From Paenibacillus paridis (GTDB lineage Bacteria; Bacillota; Bacilli; Paenibacillales; Paenibacillaceae), in assembly GCF_006345825.1 (NCBI RefSeq), contig NZ_VCIX01000092.1, positions 558,001 through 622,000 on the forward strand: a stretch of 64,000 bases of DNA. Direction: 5' to 3'. Positions 8,741-16,337 of this stretch are shown here, one piece after another; the first letter of the stretch is position 1; each line of letters begins with the position of its first letter. Under the pieces are notes generated by a model. It was not told the DNA's origin. It did not search any database and worked only from the letters and a program-made list of their open reading frames with translations. Both the position numbers and the translations under genes were made by a program.

Positions 8741-9637
8741 ATGAATATAAGAAACGCGGTTAATGATGGTACTTTTGCCGCACCTAGGCTGGAGCTGCAG
8801 CAATCCTGGTGGGCTATGGGGCAGCTTGGAGAGCATGGCAAGGAATGGACGATGGAGCAGAAATTCGAAAAAATCGCAGAAGCGGGCTATGCGGCGATTA
8901 GCGCCGCCGTGCCGCCGCCGGAAGAAAGGCAGGAGTGGCATCGCCTGCTGGATCGTTATAAGCTTGGGTTTAACGCTATTGCTTTCCCGTCGAGGGTGGA
9001 AGATATCGTACGGAGCATGGAGGAAGCGAGCCAATTTGGTTCTGTGCAATATATGAATTTGCAGGTCATGGACGGATTCGTCATTGATCAGCAGGCGACC
9101 GAGCTGCTGTCCGGTTTGCTGTCGAGAGCGAAGGAGGCTGGCATGCCGACCTTTATTGAGACGCACCGCGGGACTCTCACGCAGGACCTTATCCGAACGG
9201 CTGCCTATGTTCGCGAGCTCCCGGAGCTTCGCTTGATGATTGATTTGTCCCATTACGTCGTAGCGGGTGAGCTGAACGGCTCGCTTGCGCGCGCGGAGGA
9301 ATATTTTGCTGTGCTGCTGGAGCGCACCGCGGGCATTCATGCCCGCGTATCGAACGGCGAGCAAGTCCAAATTGATGTCGGGCCCGAAGGCGATCATCCG
9401 ATGCTGCCGCATTTTGAACGCTGGTGGCGCACAGGAATGAGAAGCTGGCTTCGGCAAGCACAGCCTGGCGACGTATTGCCCTTTGTAACAGAGCTAGGTC
9501 CTCCAGGCTATTATGCGATTACCCAAAGGTCAGCTGAGGGGAACGAAATGGAAATTTCGGATCGCTGGCAGCAGGCGTTATTGTTCAAGCGATTGGCTGA
9601 GGCGCAGTGGCAGCAGGCGCTTAGCGAGGAGGAATAA
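8741..9637 (+). CDS. Sugar phosphate isomerase/epimerase-family TIM-barrel protein
   Basis: Start chosen at the ATG at 8741 because AAGAGG lies 8 bp upstream; the ATG at 8735 is too close. 298 aa. Metal-site strands are intact: PTFIETHRGTLTQDL, LRLMIDLSHYVVAGE, GIHARVSNGEQVQID and PFVTELGPPGYYAIT. This branch, with a VGPEGDHPMLPHF segment, is distinct from the other four barrels in the island. Its substrate is unknown. It is preceded by a hairpin and followed by a strong bidirectional terminator, so it may be monocistronic. Confidence 0.8.
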   Translation: MNIRNAVNDGTFAAPRLELQQSWWAMGQLGEHGKEWTMEQKFEKIAEAGYAAISAAVPPPEERQEWHRLLDRYKLGFNAIAFPSRVEDIVRSMEEASQFGSVQYMNLQVMDGFVIDQQATELLSGLLSRAKEAGMPTFIETHRGTLTQDLIRTAAYVRELPELRLMIDLSHYVVAGELNGSLARAEEYFAVLLERTAGIHARVSNGEQVQIDVGPEGDHPMLPHFERWWRTGMRSWLRQAQPGDVLPFVTELGPPGYYAITQRSAEGNEMEISDRWQQALLFKRLAEAQWQQALSEEE

Positions 9638-9659
9638 AGCGAGGGTAACAGCAGACACA

Positions 9660-9701
9660 CAAAAGGCTGAACAGACATGGCTTCTCTGTTCAGCCTTTTG
9701 C
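9660..9701. terminator. Bidirectional intrinsic terminator between convergent operons
   Basis: Near-perfect hairpin: AAAAGGCTGAACAG pairs with CTGTTCAGCCTTTT, loop of about 12 nt, with A and T runs on opposite flanks. It serves both the + strand sugar island and the - strand oxygenase operon. Confidence 0.88.
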
Positions 9702-9750
9702 ATAGGTGGATATATGTTAGAAGTAACGGCAAACGGTGAGCCCGTCCGAT

Positions 9751-11004
9751 TTAGGACCGAAGCAGCGCTTTTAATTTAAGCTCCGGTTGTGTTAGGACTT
9801 CCGCGTCGAGAACCGCCTGAGAGGCAATAATCATTTCGGCTAGCCGTATATCCTTGGCTATGCCGGGACCGCCGATGCCGCTAGCTGCCGCGAGTCTATT
9901 CTCAGCCGTTAAATGGAAGTACAGGTCGCCTTTGTCGCCGAGGCTGCGATGAACGGTCGTTGTGCCGGCATCGGGCAAGCCAGCGACTTGCAGAGTCAGG
10001 TCGTATTGGTCTGACCAGAACCAAGGGACTGCCGCATAAGCAGCCGCAGCACCAAGCATGCTTCCTGCGGCATGCGTGCCTTGGTCCTGGGCGTTGCGCC
10101 AAGCCTCTAGGCGAATTCGCCTGCCGCCATAAAGCGGATGAGGGAAGGAGCAGCAATCGCCGGCTGCAAAAATATCCGGATCGCTCGTTGCCAACCTCTC
10201 ATCAACGAGAATGCCGTTCTCGACGGCTAGTCCGCTCTCGGAAGCTAGGGCTGTTTCGGGAATGGCTCCTATCCCTGCCACGATCGTATCGCACGCTAAT
10301 GAATCGCCGTTACCGAAGCGGATGAGGTACTCTTCCCTGCTGCTCGACATTCCGGCAATCGCGCTGCCAAGCTTGAACTGTACGCCAGCCGATTGATGGC
10401 GAGCAGCGACAATGCCAGCAATTGCTTCGGGAACGCCTCTCATCAGAATGCGCGGACCTGCTTCGATAACGGTAACTGCACAGCCGCGTGCTCTTGCACT
10501 GGCTGCCACTTCAAGGCCGATAAAGCCCCCGCCAATGACGGCTATTCTTTTTCCAGGCTGCAAATGTTCGCGAAGTGAGACGGCATCGCCATAGGTACGA
10601 AGATAAAACACGCCAGTCCATGCTAGCGGGCTGTCGGACCCGGGCTGGGGGCTAGCAAGCTTTCTGGGCTGAGCGCCGGTTGCGAGCAGAAGGCGCTCAT
10701 AAGTAAGGCTGCTGCCATCGTTTAACGTAATCCTATGGTTCCTCGTATCGATGGCAACGGCTTTGCATGCTTTCCGCAGCTCGATGCGCTGTTCTGCCGC
10801 GTGCTCTGCAAGGAGGATTGAGGCAGGAGAAGGTTGATCTTCCTCCTGCAGCATTTGCTTGGATAAGGGGGGGCGCTCGTAGGGCGCATGCGCTTCTTCG
10901 CCGATAAGCGTAATCCTGCCCGCCCAGCCCAAGCTGCGGAGCTCAGCGGCGGCGCGTGCGCCCGTTTCGCCGGCTCCAATGATGATCATGCCGTGGTCTG
11001 ACAA
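9751..11004 (-). CDS. FAD-dependent ferredoxin reductase, MocF-like
   Basis: 417 aa NAD(P)H:ferredoxin/rubredoxin reductase of the oxygenase-coupled type: IIIGAGETGARAA (FAD), PYERPPLSKQ, VIGGGFIGLEVAA (NADH), and PDIFAAGDCCSFPH near the C-terminus. Start is a TTG at 11004, chosen because AAGGAGG lies 7-8 bases upstream; the first ATG (10989) is too far from that site. Third gene of a three-gene - strand operon after the desaturase and the Rieske ferredoxin; 12 bp separate it from the latter. It should pass electrons from NAD(P)H to the Rieske protein. The gene order matches rhizobial mocDEF, where MocF is the reductase. Confidence 0.88.
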   Translation of the reverse strand: MSDHGMIIIGAGETGARAAAELRSLGWAGRITLIGEEAHAPYERPPLSKQMLQEEDQPSPASILLAEHAAEQRIELRKACKAVAIDTRNHRITLNDGSSLTYERLLLATGAQPRKLASPQPGSDSPLAWTGVFYLRTYGDAVSLREHLQPGKRIAVIGGGFIGLEVAASARARGCAVTVIEAGPRILMRGVPEAIAGIVAARHQSAGVQFKLGSAIAGMSSSREEYLIRFGNGDSLACDTIVAGIGAIPETALASESGLAVENGILVDERLATSDPDIFAAGDCCSFPHPLYGGRRIRLEAWRNAQDQGTHAAGSMLGAAAAYAAVPWFWSDQYDLTLQVAGLPDAGTTTVHRSLGDKGDLYFHLTAENRLAAASGIGGPGIAKDIRLAEMIIASQAVLDAEVLTQPELKLKALLRS

Positions 11005-11016
11005 ATCGACGCCTCC

Positions 11017-11337
11017 TTAATTGATTCGGATCCAGATATGACCGGATTCCTGTTTGAGCGGATAGGTTTTGAGCGCTTGGCAGACGGGAGCACGCTTGGC
11101 TTCACCTGTCGTGTAATCGAACCGTCCGTTATGCTTCGGGCATTCAATATAATTGCCCATAACGAGGCCGTCCGCCAAATGGAATTTCTCATGCGTGCAG
11201 TAGCCGTCCGTGGCAAAATATTCATTTTTCGCGGAACGGTAAATCGCAAAGGTCCGATCTTCATAGTCGAATCGGATGACATCCTCTTCCTCAATATCTT
11301 CTTCTTCACAGGCGGCAATCCAGCCTTCGTATGCCAT
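11017..11337 (-). CDS. Rieske [2Fe-2S] ferredoxin, MocE-like
   Basis: Start chosen at the ATG at 11337, with AGAGGTG upstream, giving 106 aa; the longer frame to 11403 runs into the desaturase gene. Rieske cluster ligands are clear: Cys47-x-His49 in GYCTHEKF and Cys66-x2-His69 in IECPKHNGRFD. No membrane segment, so a soluble electron carrier. The acidic N-terminal stretch ACEEEDIEEEDVIRFD is typical of bacterial Rieske ferredoxins serving oxygenases. Located between hydroxylase and reductase genes, it should shuttle electrons between them. The MocE-family assignment rests on motif and neighbourhood, not on a database search. Confidence 0.9.
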   Translation of the reverse strand: MAYEGWIAACEEEDIEEEDVIRFDYEDRTFAIYRSAKNEYFATDGYCTHEKFHLADGLVMGNYIECPKHNGRFDYTTGEAKRAPVCQALKTYPLKQESGHIWIRIN

Positions 11338-11353
11338 ACGGGCACCTCTTTTC

Positions 11354-12457
11354 TTAGGATGGTTTGTATTCGATACCGCTTCCGTTTTCATTGCTTGGGC
11401 CATAGGCGTAAGGGCGGGCCGTCGCTGGAAGCGTTCTTAAAATGGTATAGGAAGGGTCTTTACGCTGCCGATTGAGTGCCGAGAATACCTCTTTAAGCGC
11501 CGCTCCAAGGCTCGGCGATGGCTTGGGACAATCATGCTTCATTTCCTCATGCAGCTTAGGCAGGGCATGATACGGGACCATCGGGAACATGTGGTGTTCG
11601 ATATGGTAATTCATGTTCCAATACAAGAAACGAAGAACCGGATTCATATAGGTGGTACGAGTATTGAGGCGATGGTCCAGCACATCCTCGTAGAGCCCGA
11701 GATGCTGGGACAGGCCGGTCATGAGCACAAGGAAGCTTCCGAAGAAGGAAGGCAGGACAATAAACATCGCTGGAAGAATGCTGCCTTTATAGATACACGC
11801 TGTAATGACAAGGAGAAAAATCAGCATGTATACTCGGGATTCCATACAGGTTTTGCGTATTTCCGAGGAAGGAATATATTCCTTCTCCTCAGCGTCGAGC
11901 TTGCCAAAGCAATGCAGGAGCATTCGTTTTAAATCCTTCGGCCCGCCATACAGCTTGAAAAATTCCATTACGATGACATACCAGACCGGCGGGCGCGGGG
12001 CAACGATTTCCGGATCCCTGCCTACGATAATCGTGTCGGTATGGTGCCTGGAATGGCTCCATCTCCAAGGCGTAGCCGGCCTCAAAATCATAAACGAAGC
12101 AATTTGGTAGACGGCTTCGTTCATCCAGGACGTTTTGAATGCGGTGCCATGTCCGCATTCATGCCAGCGCGAATCGGCGGGTGAAGCGTAAAGCACCCCA
12201 TATAGAGCAAATGCCGGGAGGGCCCACCAGGTTCCCCAAGAGAAGTAAGCCAAAAAGCCGGCAGCGGCAAGCGCAGCGAACCAAATAATCGTATCCCGGA
12301 TGGCGGGGCCATCCTTGCGCTTCATCAGCTCCTTCAGCTTGGAGCGGGGGATGGGGGTGAGGTACCATTCTGCTGCGACCAGCCCCTTTTGCTGTGCCAA
12401 TTCGCTCTCGGGCCCGGTCAAGCTATAGTCCCGTTTATGTCTTGTTGTGGTCGGCAA
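11354..12457 (-). CDS. Membrane di-iron desaturase/hydroxylase, MocD-like
   Basis: Integral-membrane di-iron enzyme with three His boxes: HECGH, HSRHH and HIEHH, between hydrophobic segments (IIWFAALAAAGFLAYFSW; VYMLIFLLVITACIY; LPAMFIVLPSFFGSFLVLM). I place the start at the TTG at 12457: a perfect AAGGAGG ends 8 bp before it, while the GTG at 12499 that opens the longer frame has no ribosome site. That gives 367 aa. The fold is shared by acyl-lipid desaturases, alkane hydroxylases and MocD, which with MocE and MocF demethylates the rhizopine 3-O-methyl-scyllo-inosamine. Because a dedicated Rieske ferredoxin and reductase follow in the same operon, I prefer hydroxylation or O-demethylation over lipid desaturation, but a lipid role remains possible. 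Confidence 0.85.
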   Translation of the reverse strand: MPTTTRHKRDYSLTGPESELAQQKGLVAAEWYLTPIPRSKLKELMKRKDGPAIRDTIIWFAALAAAGFLAYFSWGTWWALPAFALYGVLYASPADSRWHECGHGTAFKTSWMNEAVYQIASFMILRPATPWRWSHSRHHTDTIIVGRDPEIVAPRPPVWYVIVMEFFKLYGGPKDLKRMLLHCFGKLDAEEKEYIPSSEIRKTCMESRVYMLIFLLVITACIYKGSILPAMFIVLPSFFGSFLVLMTGLSQHLGLYEDVLDHRLNTRTTYMNPVLRFLYWNMNYHIEHHMFPMVPYHALPKLHEEMKHDCPKPSPSLGAALKEVFSALNRQRKDPSYTILRTLPATARPYAYGPSNENGSGIEYKPS

Positions 12458-12499
12458 GAGCTCTTCCTCCTTCATTAGATGTTTATATGGATCGTACAC

Positions 12500-12787
12500 A
12501 ATCCGGAAGAGCTAAACAATGCGTGCAATTGATGTTTTTTTATCTGTAATTGATATTATAAAGAAATATAGAATATAGGTATTTTTAGGGTGAAATAAAT
12601 TGTAGGAAAGCAGGCTCTCCTGTATATGGGGGATGGTTAAGCGGTTAACTTTATCGTTTTCTCACGATTTGGATAATTAAAAGAGAAATAGCTATCAAAG
12701 ATCAGTGAAAAAGGAAGGGGAGATGTGGGGTGTAAAATCATCTGAATGTGTCTATTGGTGGCGTCAAAAAATAGCATGGTCAGCATG
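12500..12787. other. AT-rich intergenic region with likely promoter for the oxygenase operon
   Basis: No gene seen. On the - strand a TATAAT-like hexamer lies near 12550-12556, roughly 90 bases upstream of the desaturase start, in very AT-rich DNA; no convincing -35 box. The remainder up to the AraC terminator carries no recognisable structure. Confidence 0.35.
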
Positions 12788-12832
12788 TAAAAACAGCAGC
12801 CCAGGAATGGCGTATTCCCAAGGGCTGCTGCT
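12788..12832 (-). terminator. Terminator of the minus-strand AraC gene
   Basis: Read on the minus strand, GCAGCAGCCC...GGGCTGCTG forms a long stem with an inner GGGAAT/ATTCC pairing, followed by TTTTT. It lies immediately beyond the AraC stop codon at 12837. Confidence 0.85.
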
Positions 12833-12836
12833 TGCT

Positions 12837-13652
12837 TTATGATTTTCGCATGCCGCTCCAAGATAAGCGTCTAATTTCCGATGCGGTTCTTCCGGTTATT
12901 TGCTTGATCATTCTGGCAAAATGATGCGAGGTTTTAAAGCCGCAACGGTGGGCGATCTCTGTGACGTTTAGGCCTGTGCTGGTTAACAGCTCGACCGCCC
13001 GATCAATGCGATAGCTCCATAAATAAGCAATTGGCGTCGTTTGCTCATACTGTTTAAACAGCCTGACCAGATGCTCAGGAGATAAGCCGACGCGGGCCGC
13101 TAGCTCAGCTAGCGTCAATTCGTCCATGTAATGCTCATAGATTTGGGATAATACCTGATAAATGGCCGGATGCTTCTCTTTCTCAAGCAGCGCTCTTCTG
13201 GATTCCGTAGGATAAAGATATAACGCGGCTAATCCAAGGCTAATCATAGCGGGATCGTCTACTGAAGCGTAGCGCTGCATGTTCAGCATCAGATCGAGCA
13301 GCCGGTTCATTTCTTCCGTAAGCGGCAGGTATTCTGGAAGTTGGCCAAGGAGCTGGGTTGCCTCTTCGGGTAGCTTGTTAATATGTACGGCAATCCAGCG
13401 ATGCCAAGTCTCCTCGGATCTGGAGAACGTAAAGTTTTCTTCGCAGCCGGGTTTGAGCAGCACAACATGGCCCGGGCCGATGCTGACCATTCTCCCGTTA
13501 ATTTCAACGTTCATCTCTCCAGTGTAGAGCATAACTAGCTGAACATCCTGCTGAATGCGAGGGCCGAGTCGACCTCCTGGCGGATACACGATTGAGCCGG
13601 CGGTAGCATGGCCAATGTCCTGAATAGAGAGGTTGAGCGGTAGGCTGGACAT
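12837..13652 (-). CDS. AraC-family transcriptional regulator with cupin-like sensor domain
   Basis: 271 aa from the ATG at 13652 (TGAGGTG 6 bases upstream; the in-frame GTG at 13661 is part of that site). N-terminal AraC-binding cupin (IQQDVQLVMLYTGEMNVEI, GHVVLLKPG) and C-terminal double helix-turn-helix: LTLAELAARVGLSPEHLVR and VTEIAHRCGFKTSHHFARM. Such regulators bind sugars or related effectors. It is divergent from a second AraC gene and lies just upstream of the oxygenase operon on the same strand, so it may activate that operon or the sugar island; this is inferred from position only. Confidence 0.85.
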   Translation of the reverse strand: MSSLPLNLSIQDIGHATAGSIVYPPGGRLGPRIQQDVQLVMLYTGEMNVEINGRMVSIGPGHVVLLKPGCEENFTFSRSEETWHRWIAVHINKLPEEATQLLGQLPEYLPLTEEMNRLLDLMLNMQRYASVDDPAMISLGLAALYLYPTESRRALLEKEKHPAIYQVLSQIYEHYMDELTLAELAARVGLSPEHLVRLFKQYEQTTPIAYLWSYRIDRAVELLTSTGLNVTEIAHRCGFKTSHHFARMIKQITGRTASEIRRLSWSGMRKS

Positions 13653-13787
13653 CGTATTCACCTCAAGGAATCATAATAAGGAACTAGCCGCATTATATCA
13701 ATGATAGGCACAAAATCGCAACATAAAGCCATTGCCACCGCAGGAGCTGCGCAGTATGCTGGTGTAAAAGGCAAAGGAGCCGCATCT

Positions 13788-14591
13788 ATGACTGATTACG
13801 ATAGCTTTCAAAATTATACTTCACCGACATATGGGACGATCTTTGCCGGACATTTTAATGAATCGGACCGATATATGACTACTCGTCCTGCGGGAATGAC
13901 GGATTGGCTCCTTGCCTATACGCTAGAGGGCAACGGCTACTTTCGAACTCCGGCGGGAGAAGAGAGCTGCTCCGCAGGTGATCTTGTGCTGCTGCGCAGC
14001 GGCGTGCCTCACCAATACGGGACAGTAGCAGGCAGCCACTGGAATTTCATCTGGGCACATTTTCCGGGCATGATTGAAACTAATTATTTGCCTGAACAAG
14101 AGCTTATTATTCAGAGTGTCGGTAAAGCCCAAATGCAGAAGCGGGTTTATCAGGCGCTAAAAAATATTATCCAAGATTCGCGGGAACAGCGGTCCTTCTG
14201 GCTGCCGATATGCGAGAATGAAATTCGCGGCATCTTATTGCTAATGGCAGAGCGGGGCAGGCGCAAAGGCGATCCACGAGTAGAGGAAACCTTGCATTAT
14301 TTGTCCAAGCATATGAGAGAAACCATTCGAATTGAGGACATTGCCGAATCCGTCGGGTTATCGAGTTCCAGATTGTCGCATTTATTCAAGGAAGAAACGG
14401 GCTCGACGATTGTGGAGACGGTCAATGCGATGCGAATCCGGCAGGCTGCCTTGCACATTCGGAACTTTGGCCGGACAGCCTCCGAATCCGCCTATGACGT
14501 CGGGTTTCACAACTATAACCATTTTGCCGCGTTATTCCGGCAGCAGATGGGCATGAGCCCTAGGGAATACGCCAAGCTTCCGATTAGCTAA
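13788..14591 (+). CDS. AraC-family transcriptional regulator
   Basis: 267 aa with the start at the ATG at 13788, 8 bp after AAAGGAG (13773-13779); the upstream ATG at 13701 has no ribosome site. N-terminal cupin domain (LEGNGYFRTPAGEESCSAG, LVLLRSGVPHQYG) and C-terminal HTH_18: IRIEDIAESVGLSSSRLSH and ESAYDVGFHNYNHFAALFR. The cupin plus AraC arrangement is usual for Paenibacillus sugar regulators. It is divergent from the AraC gene at 12837; the ~135 bp between them should hold both promoters. Target genes are not evident from sequence. Confidence 0.85.
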   Translation: MTDYDSFQNYTSPTYGTIFAGHFNESDRYMTTRPAGMTDWLLAYTLEGNGYFRTPAGEESCSAGDLVLLRSGVPHQYGTVAGSHWNFIWAHFPGMIETNYLPEQELIIQSVGKAQMQKRVYQALKNIIQDSREQRSFWLPICENEIRGILLLMAERGRRKGDPRVEETLHYLSKHMRETIRIEDIAESVGLSSSRLSHLFKEETGSTIVETVNAMRIRQAALHIRNFGRTASESAYDVGFHNYNHFAALFRQQMGMSPREYAKLPIS

Positions 14592-14622
14592 ATAGCAGGG
14601 GGTGCCCAACCGAAGGATGAGC

Positions 14623-15507
14623 TTAAGCGTTACTAACCGCGCCGGCTGTAGATCTCTTCCAATCCTCATGCGCAGCCTGTACACGCGACCAAAGCTCATC
14701 TTTCTCCGCGCTGCTGTAGTTCAGCAATTTCTCTCCAAAATGATCAGCCAGCGCTTCTAGCCACAAGGATTTTGTATGGAGCTCCGTCTTGTGAACGCCG
14801 TTCTGATCATATTTCTTCAACACACAGCCACGAATCTCTGCGCCTTCAGCGGCGCTTCTATTCCGAATCAGAAACAGATCAAACCAAGGGGACTCGGGTG
14901 CCCGGCTATAAAAGTCGTGCTTCGGCTTGAATTCCTCCAAATCCGCTACAGCCTTGGGATCAAAATCCACTCCCGTGAAGGAAGCCTTCGGATCATGCTC
15001 CAGCCGCCAACCCCCTTCGGCAATGCCGGAAGCCGTTACTTTGTAAACGAACGGGGCTTGCGTGTACTCGCCATATTGAAGCGGGAGCGGTTCAAACGGC
15101 ATATCTCCGAGACCGGCATCGATAATCCAGGTTTCTTCCTCCAGTTGTTCATTAAGCAGTCTGACGGTAAGCCCGAGATGGAACGAGTTAATGCGCGGCT
15201 CTGCTCCCAATGGCTGGACCCCGGCGCGATGCAGCGAAACTTTATATCCGAGTGATCGGAGAAGTATGCTAAACGCTCCGTTAAGGTGGAAACAGTAACC
15301 GCTTCGGCCGCCCAGAACAAGCGCGATGGATTGACTATAGTCAATGGATGCCGGTTTGCGGGCAAAGATGTCAATCGTTTGCCACGAGAGTGTTTGAATG
15401 TGGGCCTTATGAAGCTCGAATAAATAAGCCTTCGATGGAGCTTTGATTTCGGCGATTCCGATTCTAACGAGATAAGCTTTGATTTCATCCTTGGACATGA
15501 TGTACAT
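14623..15507 (-). CDS. Arylamine N-acetyltransferase
   Basis: 294 aa from the ATG at 15507 (AGAGGTG 6 bases upstream). NAT fold: catalytic Cys in GRSGYCFHLNGAF, His in NSFHLGLTVRL, Asp in WIIDAGLGDMPFEPL, the expected Cys-His-Asp triad. NATs transfer acetyl from acetyl-CoA to aromatic amines and hydrazines. The family is about 270-290 aa, so the length fits. It converges with the AraC gene, leaving only 31 bp between stops and no clear terminator. It appears unrelated to the neighbouring sugar genes. Confidence 0.9.
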   Translation of the reverse strand: MYIMSKDEIKAYLVRIGIAEIKAPSKAYLFELHKAHIQTLSWQTIDIFARKPASIDYSQSIALVLGGRSGYCFHLNGAFSILLRSLGYKVSLHRAGVQPLGAEPRINSFHLGLTVRLLNEQLEEETWIIDAGLGDMPFEPLPLQYGEYTQAPFVYKVTASGIAEGGWRLEHDPKASFTGVDFDPKAVADLEEFKPKHDFYSRAPESPWFDLFLIRNRSAAEGAEIRGCVLKKYDQNGVHKTELHTKSLWLEALADHFGEKLLNYSSAEKDELWSRVQAAHEDWKRSTAGAVSNA

Positions 15508-15592
15508 AACGAGCACCTCTTTTTATAAAGATATGAATGTATAAGTATGTTAGGTTATATAGGGTTTATATTTCACCGTTAAAGCTACTTTA

Positions 15593-15622
15593 GCGTCTTA
15601 AAGGACGCCGAAGGCGTTTTTG
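15593..15622 (+). promoter_or_regulatory. Overlapping hairpins with T run upstream of cotJ
   Basis: GCGTC (15593-15597) can pair with GACGC (15604-15608), or ACGCC (15605-15609) can pair with GGCGT (15613-15617), the latter followed by TTTTT. The alternatives are mutually exclusive, as in an attenuator, but no leader gene is seen and the stems are short. It may simply be a terminator. Confidence 0.3.
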
Positions 15623-15697
15623 CTTGTCAAAAATGAATTGGGTTTCTTGTTATCATCGTATAGGAGATGAGCGCGGGCCACAATGAATAAAAGTGTC

Positions 15698-15720
15698 ATC
15701 TGTACCGATACAGATATACT
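15698..15720 (+). promoter_or_regulatory. Inverted repeat and possible sporulation promoter of cotJ
   Basis: A perfect 6-bp inverted repeat, ATCTGT and ACAGAT with a 6-nt spacer, lies about 80 bp upstream of cotJA. The same bases loosely fit a sigma-E promoter (TCATCT, then GATATACT), which is the factor known to transcribe cotJ in Bacillus subtilis. The match is partial. Confidence 0.3.
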
Positions 15721-15795
15721 TTACCTCATTTTAATGCATGCTAGCCAAGTCTAGAGGCATATACATCCTTGAAGAACGTTATGAGGGGAGACCGC

Positions 15796-16023
15796 ATGGA
15801 AAATAATCAGATTCGCTATTATAAGCCTTTTGTTGGCCCATTTGATCCCTGTCCGCCTATCCGCCTGAAGAGCTTCAGCACCCCGCCGCAATTATTTATC
15901 CCCTTTCAGCCTCCGAATCTGCCGCAGTTCTCGCCCATTGAAGCGCTTAAGTACGGAACGCTCTGGCCTTCGTTATTTAGTCCTTATGATTCGAAAAATA
16001 CGAGACAGGAAGCGGGTGATTAA
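15796..16023 (+). CDS. cotJA: Spore coat-associated protein CotJA
   Basis: 75 aa from the ATG at 15796 after GAGGGGAG. Proline-rich small protein: YYKPFVGPFDPCPPIRLK and PPQLFIPFQPPNLPQFSP, with an acidic C-terminal tail. This is the CotJA pattern in Bacillaceae, and cotJB and cotJC follow immediately. In B. subtilis the operon is made in the mother cell under sigma-E and the proteins join the spore coat. Only 2 bp separate it from cotJB. Confidence 0.9.
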   Translation: MENNQIRYYKPFVGPFDPCPPIRLKSFSTPPQLFIPFQPPNLPQFSPIEALKYGTLWPSLFSPYDSKNTRQEAGD

Positions 16024-16025
16024 CG

Positions 16026-16289
16026 ATGTCCGCTGTGTTAAACGAGGACTATTACAAGCTGCTTCATGAGCTTCAGGCGATTGATTTTGTTCTGGTTGAA
16101 TTAAATTTATATTTGGATACCCACCCGAATGACACCAATGCCATACAGCAATATAATCATTGCGCGGAGATCAGGCACCAGATTGCTTACCAATATGAGA
16201 CAAAATATGGCCCTTTGAAGCATTTTGGCCAAAGCCTGTCGGGTGTACCGTGGTCTTGGAATGAGTCGCCTTGGCCTTGGCAGGTATGA
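16026..16289 (+). CDS. cotJB: Spore coat protein CotJB
   Basis: 87 aa. CotJB signature: YYKLLHELQAIDFVLVELN, followed by LYLDTHPNDTNAIQQYN, and a C-terminus rich in Trp and Pro (VPWSWNESPWPWQV). Middle gene of cotJABC. Family knowledge: CotJB is a small coat component whose incorporation depends on the operon partners. Length matches family members. The next gene starts 48 bp downstream. Confidence 0.92.
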   Translation: MSAVLNEDYYKLLHELQAIDFVLVELNLYLDTHPNDTNAIQQYNHCAEIRHQIAYQYETKYGPLKHFGQSLSGVPWSWNESPWPWQV

Positions 16290-16337
16290 TGACGGAGCTG
16301 GCTCTGGCTGCTGAATACGGTGGAGGAGGTGTCGTGC

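Noticed and set aside
9951..10325. 121-codon plus-strand frame opposite the ferredoxin reductase
   Set aside because: Antisense shadow in GC-rich DNA; the minus-strand flavoprotein motifs are unambiguous.
11354..12457. Simple membrane-lipid fatty acid desaturase
   Set aside because: Not excluded, but a dedicated Rieske ferredoxin and ferredoxin reductase in the same operon fit a MocD/alkane-hydroxylase-type oxygenase better, so it was not made the primary call.
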